DNA of 64,000 bases from Faucicola sp902506215 (GCA_016888885.1 CP069437.1:2418001-2482000); one strand, 5' to 3'. Shown: positions 8,572-17,173, counted from the stretch's first letter. Numbers and translations are program-made. Notes: generated from the letters alone by a model not told the origin.

Positions 8572-8856
8572 ATGAGTGAGCAAAATACCAACCAAGCTAA
8601 CGCTACTGAACAAAGTACAGTCACTGGTAAAGTTGTCAGTGACAAAATGGATAAAACCATTACTGTACTTGTTGAGCGTCGTATTCGTCATGCCAAATAT
8701 GGCAAAATGATTCGCCGTTCGACCAAACTACATGCTCATGACGAAAATAATGAGTGTGGCGTTGGTGATACAGTTCGTATCAAATCAACACGTCCACTAT
8801 CAAAAACCAAATCTTGGGTGTTAGTAGACGTCGTAGAAAAAGCAGTTAATATTTAA
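8572..8856 (+). CDS. rpsQ: 30S ribosomal protein S17
   Basis: 94 residues with the OB-fold of S17 (VTGKVVSDKMDKTITVLVER). It has an N-terminal Gln/Asn/Thr-rich extension of about 10 residues relative to the 84-residue E. coli protein. S17 is a primary 16S rRNA binder. It is the last gene of the S10 operon proper; a new promoter follows before rplN. Confidence 0.97.
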   Translation: MSEQNTNQANATEQSTVTGKVVSDKMDKTITVLVERRIRHAKYGKMIRRSTKLHAHDENNECGVGDTVRIKSTRPLSKTKSWVLVDVVEKAVNI

Positions 8857-8880
8857 TTTAACTTAAATAGATAGTTATAA

Positions 8881-8909
8881 TTGCAAAGCAAGTCAGTAAC
8901 TGCTACAAT
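8881..8909 (+). promoter_or_regulatory. Sigma-70 promoter at the S10/spc boundary
   Basis: TTGCAA at 8881-8886 and TACAAT at 8904-8909 are exactly 17 bases apart, in the only sizeable gap (116 bases) between rpsQ and rplN. The transcript would begin near 8916 and its leader contains a 7-bp hairpin (TGGCAAA 8935-8941 with TTTGCCA 8949-8955) just before the rplN ribosome binding site. In E. coli the spc operon has its own promoter at the same place. Confidence 0.65.
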
Positions 8910-8972
8910 ACGCCACCTTAAAAATGGCTTATTGTGGCAAAGACTTGTTTTGCCAATTTATGGAGTAACGCG

Positions 8973-9341
8973 ATGATTCAGACTGAAACAATGCTGGAAG
9001 TTGCAGACAACAGTGGTGCAAAACGAGTTATGTGCATTAAAGTACTAGGTGGCTCACATCGTCGTTATGCATCAGTAGGCGACATCATTAAAGTGACTGT
9101 GAAAGAAGCAATTCCACGCGGTCGTGTCAAGAAAGGTGATGTAATGAACGCGGTAGTCGTACGCACGAAGTTTGGTGTACGTCGTCCTGACGGTTCAGTA
9201 CTACGTTTTGATGATAATGCAGCTGTGTTGTTGAACAACAATAAAGCACCAATTGCAACACGTATTTTTGGACCAGTAACCCGCGAACTACGTGGCGAAC
9301 AATTTATGAAAATTGTTTCATTAGCCCCAGAAGTATTGTGA
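8973..9341 (+). CDS. rplN: 50S ribosomal protein L14
   Basis: 122 residues from ATG at 8973 (MIQTETMLEVADNSGAKRV), the usual L14 size (123). The frame runs upstream to 8934 but that part lies in the leader hairpin and does not match L14. TGGAG lies before the start. L14 forms an intersubunit bridge and is the docking site of the silencing factor RsfS. First gene of the spc operon. Confidence 0.97.
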   Translation: MIQTETMLEVADNSGAKRVMCIKVLGGSHRRYASVGDIIKVTVKEAIPRGRVKKGDVMNAVVVRTKFGVRRPDGSVLRFDDNAAVLLNNNKAPIATRIFGPVTRELRGEQFMKIVSLAPEVL

Positions 9342-9348
9342 GGAAAAC

Positions 9349-9666
9349 ATGGCAAAATTACGTAAAGGCGACCAAGTGATTGTAATTGCTGGCAAAGATA
9401 AAGGCAAGCAAGGTACAGTACTAGCAGTAAAAGAAGACCGTGTAAAAGTTGAAGGCATCAACATCGTTAAAAAACACCAAAAGCCAAACCAACAGACTGG
9501 CGTTGAAGGTGGTATTATCGAGAAAGAAGCATTTTTACACATTTCAAATGTTGCAATTTATAATGCAGCAACCCAAAAGGCAGATCGTATTTCTTACCAA
9601 TTGAATGACGAAGGCAAAAAACAACGCGTTTATCGTTCATCTGGTGAAGTTGTGGCGACTGCATAA
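9349..9666 (+). CDS. rplX: 50S ribosomal protein L24
   Basis: 105 residues with the N-terminal KOW motif (KGDQVIVIAGKDKGKQGTVL). L24 initiates 50S assembly. Length and motifs are as in E. coli (104). GAGGA precedes the ATG. Confidence 0.97.
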   Translation: MAKLRKGDQVIVIAGKDKGKQGTVLAVKEDRVKVEGINIVKKHQKPNQQTGVEGGIIEKEAFLHISNVAIYNAATQKADRISYQLNDEGKKQRVYRSSGEVVATA

Positions 9667-9685
9667 CCATCTAAGGGTATCAGTA

Positions 9686-10225
9686 ATGGCAAGACTTAAA
9701 ACACAATATAACGAACAGCTTAAGCAAAAAATTCAGCAAGAGCTTGGTTTAGCCAACGTTATGGAAATCCCTAAAATCACTAAAATCACCCTAAACATGG
9801 GTGTGGGTGATGCGGCTCAAGACAAAAAAGTTCTTGAAGGCGCATTAGCGGATATGACGGCAATTGCCGGTCAAAAACCTGTAGTAACCAAAGCTCGCAA
9901 ATCAGTTGCAGGCTTTAAAATCCGTGAAGAATGGCCAATCGGCTGTAAAGTAACGTTACGTGGCGAATATATGTACGAATTTTTAGATCGTTTAATCTCA
10001 ATCGCTATTCCACGTATCCGTGACTTCCGCGGTTTTACAGATAAAGCATTTGATGGCCGTGGTAACTATTCACTAGGTATCAAAGAGCAAATCGTTTTCC
10101 CTGAAGTTGACTTTGACAAAATCGACCGTATTCGTGGTTTAGATATTACCATTACGACTACCGCAAAAACTGATGATCAAGGTCGTGCATTGCTTAAAGC
10201 ATTCGGCTTCCCATTTAAGGGCTAA
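9686..10225 (+). CDS. rplE: 50S ribosomal protein L5
   Basis: 179 residues from ATG at 9686 (MARLKTQYNEQLKQKI), the exact usual length. An open frame extends back into rplX but this is overlap only. L5 binds 5S rRNA with L18 and L25 in the central protuberance. The region VGDAAQDKK and the C-terminal DITITTTAKTDDQGRALL are conserved. Confidence 0.97.
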   Translation: MARLKTQYNEQLKQKIQQELGLANVMEIPKITKITLNMGVGDAAQDKKVLEGALADMTAIAGQKPVVTKARKSVAGFKIREEWPIGCKVTLRGEYMYEFLDRLISIAIPRIRDFRGFTDKAFDGRGNYSLGIKEQIVFPEVDFDKIDRIRGLDITITTTAKTDDQGRALLKAFGFPFKG

Positions 10226-10243
10226 CAGCAAGGATAAGGCAAT

Positions 10244-10549
10244 ATGGCAAAGAAAAGTATGATTAATCGCGAATTTAAACGCGAAGCGACTGTTGCTAAA
10301 TATGCTGAGAAGCGTGCAAAGCTTAAGGCAATTATCAGCGACATCAATGCAACTGACGAAGAGCGTATCGACGCAATGCTTGCATTACAAGCACTGCCAC
10401 GTGATGCTTCACCAGTACGTTTACGTAATCGTTGTGCATTGACAGGTCGTCCACACGGTTATTTCCGTAAATTTGGTCTTTCACGTAACATGATTCGTGA
10501 AAAAGTAATGCAAGGTGATGTACCTGGCGTTCATAAAGCAAGCTGGTAA
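10244..10549 (+). CDS. rpsN: 30S ribosomal protein S14, zinc-independent form
   Basis: 101 residues, the long form without the CxxC-CxxC zinc ribbon, as in E. coli. The C-terminal motif RCALTGRPHGYFRKFGLSR is conserved. S14 is a late-assembling protein of the 30S head. Confidence 0.97.
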   Translation: MAKKSMINREFKREATVAKYAEKRAKLKAIISDINATDEERIDAMLALQALPRDASPVRLRNRCALTGRPHGYFRKFGLSRNMIREKVMQGDVPGVHKASW

Positions 10550-10560
10550 GGGGAAACAAT

Positions 10561-10959
10561 ATGAGTATGCAAGATACCGTTGCTGATATGTTGACTCGTA
10601 TCCGTAATGCACAAATGGCTCAAAAAGCGTCTGTGACTATGCCAAGCTCAAAACTACGTAAATCAATTGCTGATTTGCTAGTAAAAGAAGGTTATGTTGC
10701 GACCGCAGAAACTCAAGAAGTTGGTACAGGTAAAACTGAATTAACTATCGAGTTAAAATATTTTGAAGGTAAACCAGTCATTGAAACGATTAAACGTTAT
10801 AGTCGTCCAGGTTTACGTCAATACCGTAGTAAAGATGCACTACCAAGTGTCCAAAAAGGTCTAGGTGTAGCAATCATCTCTACCAGTAAAGGCATCATGA
10901 GCGACCGTGAAGCTCGTGCAGCTGGATTAGGCGGCGAAGTTATTGCGTTCGTAGCTTAA
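10561..10959 (+). CDS. rpsH: 30S ribosomal protein S8
   Basis: 132 residues, beginning MSMQDTVADMLTRIRNAQMA. S8 binds the central domain of 16S rRNA and in E. coli represses spc translation at the rplE site. The C-terminal STSKGIMSDREARAAGLGGE is diagnostic. The gap to rplF (73 bases) is the longest within spc and holds a terminator-like hairpin. Confidence 0.98.
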   Translation: MSMQDTVADMLTRIRNAQMAQKASVTMPSSKLRKSIADLLVKEGYVATAETQEVGTGKTELTIELKYFEGKPVIETIKRYSRPGLRQYRSKDALPSVQKGLGVAIISTSKGIMSDREARAAGLGGEVIAFVA

Positions 10960-10972
10960 TTAACATTAAGAG

Positions 10973-11008
10973 GGACAGGCATAGTTTGTTGTGCCTGTTC
11001 GTTTTTTT
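10973..11008 (+). terminator. Terminator-like hairpin inside the spc operon (rpsH-rplF)
   Basis: GGACAGGCA at 10973-10981 pairs with TGCCTGTTC at 10992-11000 (eight Watson-Crick pairs and one G-U), with a 10-base loop, followed by G and seven T at 11002-11008. This has the form of an intrinsic terminator, yet rplF, rplR, rpsE, rpmD, rplO and secY lie downstream with no obvious promoter between. It would act as a partial terminator or attenuator, or mark an RNA-processing site. Confidence 0.6.
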
Positions 11009-11032
11009 ATCACTTTTATAGGAATTACCCGT

Positions 11033-11566
11033 ATGTCTCGTGTGGCTAAAGCCCCTGTAGCACTACCAAATGGTACAAGTGTTACTTTGAACGGTCAGCA
11101 GGTTGAAGTTAAAGGTAGCAAAGGTACGCTAACTTTACGCCTGCATGATTTGGTCGAGCTAAAACAGGAAGATAATCAACTTATTCTTTCACCAAAATCT
11201 GACACCAAAGACGGTTGGATGCACACTGGTACAGTTCGTGCATTATTAAGCAACATGGTTAAAGGTGTTACTGAAGGCTTCGAACGTCGTCTACAATTGA
11301 TTGGTGTTGGTTATAAAGCCGCTGTTGCTGGCAATAAAGTTAACCTAAACTTAGGTTACTCACACCCAATCGAATATGTACTACCTGAAGGTGTTACTGC
11401 TGAAACTCCAACTGCGACTGAAATCGTGTTAAAATCTAGCGACAAACAAAAGCTAGGTCAAGCAGCAGCAAACATTCGTGGCTATCGCCCACCTGAGCCT
11501 TACAAAGGCAAAGGCGTTCGTTATAGCGATGAGTATGTCGCTCGTAAAGAAGCTAAGAAAAAATAA
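11033..11566 (+). CDS. rplF: 50S ribosomal protein L6
   Basis: 177 residues from ATG at 11033 (MSRVAKAPVALPNGTSV), the normal length; an open frame back to 10991 overlaps the hairpin and is not L6. TAGGAA lies upstream of the ATG. L6 sits near the sarcin-ricin loop. The C-terminal RGYRPPEPYKGKGVRYSDE is diagnostic. Confidence 0.97.
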   Translation: MSRVAKAPVALPNGTSVTLNGQQVEVKGSKGTLTLRLHDLVELKQEDNQLILSPKSDTKDGWMHTGTVRALLSNMVKGVTEGFERRLQLIGVGYKAAVAGNKVNLNLGYSHPIEYVLPEGVTAETPTATEIVLKSSDKQKLGQAAANIRGYRPPEPYKGKGVRYSDEYVARKEAKKK

Positions 11567-11577
11567 GGTGAAATGAC

Positions 11578-11928
11578 ATGTTTGATAAAAAAGCTGCTCG
11601 CCTTCGCAGAGCGAAAAAAACCCGTGCACATATCCGTGGTTTAGGCGTAAATCGTCTATCTGTTAATCGTACTAACACCCACATCTATGCACAAGTTATC
11701 TCACCAACGGGTGGTGAAGTGTTAGCCCAAGCTTCAACGTTAGATACTACTTTACGTGCTGGTCAAACTAGCAACATCGAAGCTGCCACTGCCGTTGGCA
11801 AATTAATTGCAGAACGCGCTAAAGCTGCCGGTATTACTAAAGTTGCGTTTGATCGTAGCGGTTTTAAATATCATGGTCGTGTTAAAGCATTAGCTGAAGC
11901 CGCTCGTGAAAATGGATTGGAGTTCTAA
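11578..11928 (+). CDS. rplR: 50S ribosomal protein L18
   Basis: 116 residues, near the E. coli length (117). L18 carries 5S rRNA into the large subunit. Conserved features include the basic N-terminus (KKAARLRRAKKTRAHIRGLG) and the C-terminal FDRSGFKYHGRVKALAEAARE. rpsE starts 2 bases after its stop. Confidence 0.97.
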   Translation: MFDKKAARLRRAKKTRAHIRGLGVNRLSVNRTNTHIYAQVISPTGGEVLAQASTLDTTLRAGQTSNIEAATAVGKLIAERAKAAGITKVAFDRSGFKYHGRVKALAEAARENGLEF

Positions 11929-11930
11929 TC

Positions 11931-12428
11931 ATGGCAAAAGTTGAACAAACAGACGGTTTAGTAGAGCGCTTAGTCACAGTTGGCCGTGTATCTAAAGTTG
12001 TAAAAGGTGGTCGTATCTTTTCTTTCACCGCACTCACAGTGGTAGGTGATGGCAATGGTCGTGTTGGTTTTGGTCGTGGTAAAGCGCGTGAAGTGCCTGC
12101 AGCGATTCAAAAAGCACTAGAAGCTGCCAAACGTAATATGATTACCGTTGATTTAGCGGGTACAACCCTTCAACATCCTATTACTGCTAGCCACGGTGCA
12201 AGCCGCGTGTATATGCAACCAGCCTCTGAAGGTACCGGTGTTATCGCGGGTGGTGCAATGCGTGCAGTATTAGAAGTTGCAGGCGTAGAAAACGTATTAG
12301 CAAAATGCTATGGTTCAACCAATGCCGCTAACGTTGTACGTGCAACTTTCAACGGGTTAAAAGAAATGTCTTCTCCTGAAAAAGTTGCGGCAAAACGCGG
12401 CAAATCAGTTGAAGAAATCTTGGGCTAA
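11931..12428 (+). CDS. rpsE: 30S ribosomal protein S5
   Basis: 165 residues with the double-stranded RNA-binding-like N-terminal domain (VKGGRIFSFTALTVVGDGNG) and the C-terminal domain. S5 contributes to decoding accuracy and to the mRNA entry helicase. Normal length (E. coli 167), no unusual residue seen. Confidence 0.97.
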   Translation: MAKVEQTDGLVERLVTVGRVSKVVKGGRIFSFTALTVVGDGNGRVGFGRGKAREVPAAIQKALEAAKRNMITVDLAGTTLQHPITASHGASRVYMQPASEGTGVIAGGAMRAVLEVAGVENVLAKCYGSTNAANVVRATFNGLKEMSSPEKVAAKRGKSVEEILG

Positions 12429-12442
12429 GCTAAGGTGATAAC

Positions 12443-12622
12443 ATGAAAAAAATGAAAGTTACTCAAGTAAAATCGAGTGCCCATCGCCTAGCAAGCCATA
12501 AAGCTTGTTTGAAAGGTTTAGGGTTACGTCGTATTGGACATACTGTCGAAGTTGAAGATACCCCTTCGACCCGTGGTATGGTAAACCGCGTTAACTACTT
12601 AGTTAAAGTGGAGGAAGTATAA
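12443..12622 (+). CDS. rpmD: 50S ribosomal protein L30
   Basis: A 59-residue gene that fills the gap between rpsE and rplO. Translation from ATG at 12443 gives MKKMKVTQVKSSAHRLASHK and ends VNYLVKVEEV, the L30 pattern. AAGGTG precedes the start. TAATG at 12620-12624 overlaps its stop with the rplO start by one base. Confidence 0.96.
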   Translation: MKKMKVTQVKSSAHRLASHKACLKGLGLRRIGHTVEVEDTPSTRGMVNRVNYLVKVEEV

Positions 12623-13062
12623 TGGGTTTACGTTTAAATGAATTGAGCCCAGCTGAAGGTTCAAGAAAAAATAAACTTCGCCGTGGTCGTGGTATCGGTT
12701 CTGGTATCGGTAAAACCGGTGGTCGTGGTGTCAAAGGTCAAACCTCACGTACAGGTTCTGGTATTCGTTCAGGTTTTGAAGGTGGTCAAATGCCTTTATA
12801 CCGTCGTTTACCAAAATTTGGTTTCACCAGTAAACTTGCAATGGTAACGGCAGAAGTACGTTTATCAGAATTAAATCAAGTTGATGGTGACGTGGTAAGC
12901 GTTGAGTCTTTAAAAGCAGCGAATATCATTCGCCACGATATGCAACGTGTTCGTATTATCCTTTCAGGTGACGTAACCAAAGCATATACTTTTAAAGGTG
13001 TTAAAGTGACTAAAGGTGCTAAAGCGGCTATTGAAGCAGCTGGTGGTACTGTTGAGGAGTAA
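12622..13062 (+). CDS. rplO: 50S ribosomal protein L15
   Basis: 146 residues. The Gly/Arg-rich N-terminal extension that threads into 23S rRNA is present (RGRGIGSGIGKTGGRGVKGQ), followed by the globular domain. Standard length (144 in E. coli). Translationally coupled to rpmD and followed after 6 bases by secY. Confidence 0.97.
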   Translation: MGLRLNELSPAEGSRKNKLRRGRGIGSGIGKTGGRGVKGQTSRTGSGIRSGFEGGQMPLYRRLPKFGFTSKLAMVTAEVRLSELNQVDGDVVSVESLKAANIIRHDMQRVRIILSGDVTKAYTFKGVKVTKGAKAAIEAAGGTVEE

Positions 13063-13068
13063 TCCTAC

Positions 13069-14406
13069 ATGACTAAGCATTCAACATCGATGAATCCTCT
13101 AGCATTTATTCGTAAGTACGATGAATTATTTAATCGTTTACTATTTTTGTTGGGTGCTTTGGTCGTCTATCGTTTCGGTTCACATGTACCTATTCCTGGT
13201 ATGGATCCAGAAAGCTTATCGAAATTTTTTCAAACCAATGAAAATACTATTTTAGGTTTGTTTAATATGTTTTCTGGTGGGGCATTAGAGCGGATGTCAG
13301 TCATGGCACTCGGTATTATGCCTTATATTTCAGCTTCTATCATTGTCCAGATGATGACGGCGGTTATACCATCATTGGATGCATTAAAAAAAGAAGGTCA
13401 AGCCGGTCAGCGCCAAATCAACAAGTATACCCGCCAATTAACCCTTGCCTTAGCCTTGGTTCAATCAATTGGTATGTGTACAGGGTTGATTAGTCAGAAT
13501 CTCACATTGACCAGCGGTCTTGGTTTTTATATTCCTGCAGTAACCTCGTTGGTTGCAGGGTCGATGTTTTTGATGTGGTTAGGTGAACAGATTACTGAAC
13601 GTGGTATTGGTAACGGTATTTCAATGCTAATTTTAGCGGGTATCGTAGCGACTTTTCCACAAGTGGTCACGCAGTCAATTAACGCTGTCCAGCAAGGTCA
13701 AATGAATATGATTGCCTTGTTGATATTTAGTTTATTGGCATTAGCGGTGGTGGCAGGGATTGTGTTTATTGAGCGTGCCCAGCGCCGTATCCCCGTCAAC
13801 TATGCCCAAAAGCAATCGCAAGAACGAAAAATATATGCACAGCAGCAATCGCATTTGCCATTAAAAATTAATATGGCAGGGGTTATTCCAGCGATTTTTG
13901 CCAGTTCATTGTTGTTATTCCCAGCGAGTTTGGGACAGTGGGTGGGTCAATCACCCAATCCCAATATTTTTCAAAGCTTCTTGCAGAATATGGCATTAGT
14001 GTTATCACCGGGTCAACCGCTGTATTTGGTGATTTTTGCAGCCTTGATTATTTTCTTTTGTTATTTTTATACCGCGTTGGTATTTAGTCCAAAAGAAGTA
14101 TCAGAGAATTTGAAACGAAGTGGGGCTTATATTCCAGGCATTCGCCCAGGTTTACAAACTCAACGTTATTTAGATCATGTGCTAAATCGCTTAACCTTTA
14201 TTGGTGCGATTTATATGACAATTATTATTTTGATGCCGATGATATTGCAATCTGCGTTTGGTATTCCGTTTCATTTAGGCGGTACCTCAGTACTGATTAG
14301 TGTGGTCGTAATTATGGACTTTATTGCCCAAGTTAAAGCGCACTTAATGACGCACCAATACCATGATTATTCGCTGATTCAAACCATGGAAGTCAAGCAT
14401 TCATAA
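13069..14406 (+). CDS. secY: Protein translocase subunit SecY
   Basis: 445 residues with about ten transmembrane helices; the channel of the Sec translocon in the inner membrane, working with SecE, SecG and the motor SecA (encoded at 43884-46694). Helix 2 carries the plug-region motif GIMPYISASIIVQMM, the second cytoplasmic loop has KEGQAGQRQINKYTRQLT, and helix 5 has GERGIGNGIS-like TERGIGNGISMLI. Placed as in other bacteria between rplO and rpmJ at the end of spc. Confidence 0.98.
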   Translation: MTKHSTSMNPLAFIRKYDELFNRLLFLLGALVVYRFGSHVPIPGMDPESLSKFFQTNENTILGLFNMFSGGALERMSVMALGIMPYISASIIVQMMTAVIPSLDALKKEGQAGQRQINKYTRQLTLALALVQSIGMCTGLISQNLTLTSGLGFYIPAVTSLVAGSMFLMWLGEQITERGIGNGISMLILAGIVATFPQVVTQSINAVQQGQMNMIALLIFSLLALAVVAGIVFIERAQRRIPVNYAQKQSQERKIYAQQQSHLPLKINMAGVIPAIFASSLLLFPASLGQWVGQSPNPNIFQSFLQNMALVLSPGQPLYLVIFAALIIFFCYFYTALVFSPKEVSENLKRSGAYIPGIRPGLQTQRYLDHVLNRLTFIGAIYMTIIILMPMILQSAFGIPFHLGGTSVLISVVVIMDFIAQVKAHLMTHQYHDYSLIQTMEVKHS

Positions 14407-14425
14407 CTACTACTAGGAGCTGAAA

Positions 14426-14542
14426 ATGAAAGTTCAAGCATCTGTAAAAAGAATCTGCGGTAGCTGCAAAATTGTGCGCCGCAAAGGCGTTGTTCGCGTT
14501 ATTTGTAGTGCAGAACCGCGTCATAAACAACGTCAAGGTTAA
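14426..14542 (+). CDS. rpmJ: 50S ribosomal protein L36
   Basis: A 38-residue gene after secY, starting MKVQASVKRICGSC and ending EPRHKQRQG. It is the zinc-ribbon form, with CxxC at CGSC, then Cys and His further on (VICSAEPRH). AGGAG lies 8 bases before the ATG. Last gene of spc. Confidence 0.96.
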   Translation: MKVQASVKRICGSCKIVRRKGVVRVICSAEPRHKQRQG

Positions 14543-14697
14543 TCTAAATTGTTAGATTGGACTTGAAATCAGGTAGCGGATACTGTATTATCCGCTACTT
14601 GTCGTTATTTTGTCACATTTGTAGATAACCAAATGTCTCAAAATGCTACATCAGTAGATGATTAACTCATCTTTTCCTTATAATTGGAGAAATGTCA
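14543..14697 (+). promoter_or_regulatory. Structured spacer between rpmJ and rpsM (alpha operon leader)
   Basis: Three stems follow each other. The strongest pairs AGGTAGCGGATA 14571-14582 with TATCCGCTACTT 14589-14600 and is followed by GTCGTTATTTT, a weak U-tract, so it may terminate part of the spc transcripts. Next ACATTTG 14615-14621 pairs with CAAATGT 14630-14636, and GATGA 14657-14661 with TCATC 14667-14671. GGAGA at 14686-14690 serves rpsM. In E. coli, S4 binds a pseudoknot in the leader at this place; that function here is inference. No convincing -35/-10 pair was found. Confidence 0.5.
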
Positions 14698-15054
14698 ATG
14701 GCTCGTATTGCCGGTGTAAACATTCCGGACAACAAGCATGCTATCATTTCACTCACTTATATTTTTGGTATTGGTCGTACCACTGCTGCTAAAATTTTAG
14801 AAGCGGTAAATATTGCACCAACTACTAAAATCAGTGAACTAAATGATACTCAGCTTGATGCTGTCCGTACCCAAGTTGCAGAATATGCGACTGAAGGTGA
14901 CTTGCGTCGTGAAATCTCGATGAATATTAAACGTTTAGTAGACTTGGGTTGCTATCGTGGCTTGCGTCATCGTCGCGGTTTACCAGTAAATGGTCAACGC
15001 ACAAAAACAAATGCGCGTACTCGTAAGGGTCCACGTAAAGCAATCAGAAAATAA
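14698..15054 (+). CDS. rpsM: 30S ribosomal protein S13
   Basis: 118 residues from ATG at 14698 (MARIAGVNIPDNKHAIISLT), exactly the E. coli length. An in-frame ATG lies two codons earlier at 14692, but GGAGA is only one base from it and 7 from 14698. S13 bridges to the 50S subunit and touches P-site tRNA. The C-terminal RTKTNARTRKGPRK is conserved. First gene of the alpha operon. Confidence 0.97.
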   Translation: MARIAGVNIPDNKHAIISLTYIFGIGRTTAAKILEAVNIAPTTKISELNDTQLDAVRTQVAEYATEGDLRREISMNIKRLVDLGCYRGLRHRRGLPVNGQRTKTNARTRKGPRKAIRK

Positions 15055-15074
15055 TTAACTTAGGAAGCTAAAAG

Positions 15075-15464
15075 ATGGCAAAAGACACTCGTAGTCGCAA
15101 AAAAGTGACTCGCCGCTCGGTAGCTGAGGGCGTAGCGCACATCCATGCGTCTTTTAATAACACCATTGTAACGATTACCGATCGTCAAGGTAATGCTTTG
15201 GCTTGGGCCACCGCTGGTGGACAAGGCTTCCGTGGTTCACGTAAATCTACACCATTTGCTGCACAGGTTGCGGCTGAAGTTGCTGGTAAAGCAGCACAAG
15301 AATATGGTGTCAAGAATGTTGATGTCTTGGTTAAAGGTCCAGGACCTGGTCGTGAGTCTGCGGTAAGAGCCTTAGGTGCATTGGGTTATAAAATAAACAG
15401 CATTAGCGATATAACCCCGATTCCTCATAACGGAACTCGTCCACCGAAAAAACGTCGCGTATAA
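15075..15464 (+). CDS. rpsK: 30S ribosomal protein S11
   Basis: 129 residues, standard. S11 forms part of the platform near the Shine-Dalgarno helix. The motif VKGPGPGRESAVRAL and the C-terminal TPIPHNGTRPPKKRRV are diagnostic. Confidence 0.98.
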   Translation: MAKDTRSRKKVTRRSVAEGVAHIHASFNNTIVTITDRQGNALAWATAGGQGFRGSRKSTPFAAQVAAEVAGKAAQEYGVKNVDVLVKGPGPGRESAVRALGALGYKINSISDITPIPHNGTRPPKKRRV

Positions 15465-15474
15465 GGAGACTTTC

Positions 15475-16116
15475 ATGGCCCGTTATCTAGGTCCAAAATT
15501 AAAACTTTCTCGTCGTGAAGGTACTGATTTACAATTAAAATCAGGCGTAAAAGCGTACGAAGAAAAAACCAAAAAAGCTGACCGTGCCCCTGGTCAACAT
15601 GGTAATCCACGTAGCAAAACGTCAGAGTATTCTGCACAGCTTCGTGAAAAACAAAAAGTAAAACGCATTTATGGTGTGTTAGAGCGTCAATTCTCAAACT
15701 ACTATAAAGAAGCTGCGCGTATGAAAGGCGCAACTGGCGAAAACTTGCTTCAAATGTTAGAACGTCGCCTTGATAACGTTGTTTATCGTATGGGTTTTGG
15801 TGCAACTCGCGCAGAAGCTCGCCAATTAGTTAGCCACCGTGCTATTCTAGTAAAAAAAGCGGGTCGTGATGAGTTTGTTCGTGTGAACATTCCTTCAATC
15901 CAATTGCAAGATGGTGATGTGATTGCCGTACACGAAAAAGCCAAAGAACAATTACGTATCAAAAACGCAATTGAATTGGCGGGTCAACGTGGTACACCCG
16001 TATGGCTGGAAGTTGATCACAGCAAATTGCAAGGTACTTTTAAACAAGCGCCAGAGCGTGCTGATTTACCAACCGAAATCAACGAAAGCTTAATCGTTGA
16101 GTTGTACTCTAAATAA
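15475..16116 (+). CDS. rpsD: 30S ribosomal protein S4
   Basis: 213 residues with the S4 RNA-binding domain in the middle (LERRLDNVVYRMGFGATRAE). It is slightly longer than E. coli S4 (206) owing to a C-terminal segment. S4 nucleates 30S assembly and in E. coli represses the alpha operon; the structured leader at 14543-14697 is the natural candidate site here. The N-terminus lacks the zinc-binding Cys set found in some S4 proteins. Confidence 0.98.
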   Translation: MARYLGPKLKLSRREGTDLQLKSGVKAYEEKTKKADRAPGQHGNPRSKTSEYSAQLREKQKVKRIYGVLERQFSNYYKEAARMKGATGENLLQMLERRLDNVVYRMGFGATRAEARQLVSHRAILVKKAGRDEFVRVNIPSIQLQDGDVIAVHEKAKEQLRIKNAIELAGQRGTPVWLEVDHSKLQGTFKQAPERADLPTEINESLIVELYSK

Positions 16117-16145
16117 TTAAATTTACTATAAAGTCGAGGTGACAA

Positions 16146-17153
16146 ATGATGCTAAATGCTACTGAGTTTCTTACACCGAATGCCATTCATGTGGACACGG
16201 TCAATGAAACACACGCCAAAGTCACGCTCGAACCGTTAGAACGAGGTTTTGGGCATACATTAGGTAATGCCCTACGTCGTATTCTATTATCTTCATTGCC
16301 TGGTGCAGCTGTAATCGAAGCTGAAATCGAAGGCGTTGATCATGAGTATTCAACCCTTGAAGGGTTGCAAGAAGATGTGCTAGATCTATTGTTAAATTTA
16401 AAAGGTTTAGCGATCCAATTGCATGATCAAAATGAAGTATTCTTGACCCTTGACAAACAAGGTCCTGGCACTGTACTAGCATCAGATATTGAGTTACCTC
16501 ACAATGTAGAGATTATCAATCCTGATTTAGTTTTAGGTACATTAAGTGATCGTGGTCATTTAAAAATGCGTTTACGTGTAGCAGTAGGTCGTGGTTATGA
16601 GCCTGCCAATGTACGTAAAGATTCTGGTGATAACAAAGTTATTGGTCGTTTAAAATTGGACGCTAGCTATAGCCCAATCTTACGCGTGGCATACCAAGTT
16701 GAAAATGCCCGTGTTGAACAACGTACTGACTTAGACCGTTTGGTTATTGAACTTGAAACCAATGGTACCATCGATCCGGAAGAAGCGATTCGCAAAGCAG
16801 CAACGATTTTGCAGCAGCAAATTGCCGTATTTGTTGACCTTGAAGCGGAAGCTACCCCAGAACCTGTTAAGGAAAAAGAAGAAGTTGACCCTGTGCTACT
16901 GCGCCCAGTGGATGACTTAGAGTTAACGGTTCGCTCAGCAAATTGCTTGAAGGCGGAAAATATCTATTACATTGGCGATTTGGTACAACGCACCGAAACT
17001 GAGTTGTTAAAAACCCCAAATCTCGGTAAGAAATCATTAACTGAAATCAAAGACGTCCTTGCTTCTAAAGACTTAGAGCTTGGTATGCGCCTTGAAAATT
17101 GGCCACCTGCTGATTTACGTGTTGATGACCGCTTCTCTTACCGTAGCCGTTAA
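16146..17153 (+). CDS. rpoA: RNA polymerase subunit alpha
   Basis: 335 residues. The N-terminal dimerisation domain contains LERGFGHTLGNALRRILLSS, and the C-terminal domain, which binds UP elements and activators, contains VRSANCLKAENIYYIGDLVQ and TPNLGKKSLTEIKDVL. A second in-frame ATG at 16149 fits GAGGTG at 16136-16141 about equally well. Lies between rpsD and rplQ as usual. Confidence 0.98.
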   Translation: MMLNATEFLTPNAIHVDTVNETHAKVTLEPLERGFGHTLGNALRRILLSSLPGAAVIEAEIEGVDHEYSTLEGLQEDVLDLLLNLKGLAIQLHDQNEVFLTLDKQGPGTVLASDIELPHNVEIINPDLVLGTLSDRGHLKMRLRVAVGRGYEPANVRKDSGDNKVIGRLKLDASYSPILRVAYQVENARVEQRTDLDRLVIELETNGTIDPEEAIRKAATILQQQIAVFVDLEAEATPEPVKEKEEVDPVLLRPVDDLELTVRSANCLKAENIYYIGDLVQRTETELLKTPNLGKKSLTEIKDVLASKDLELGMRLENWPPADLRVDDRFSYRSR

Positions 17154-17173
17154 AATTTAAAGGAAGTTTGACC

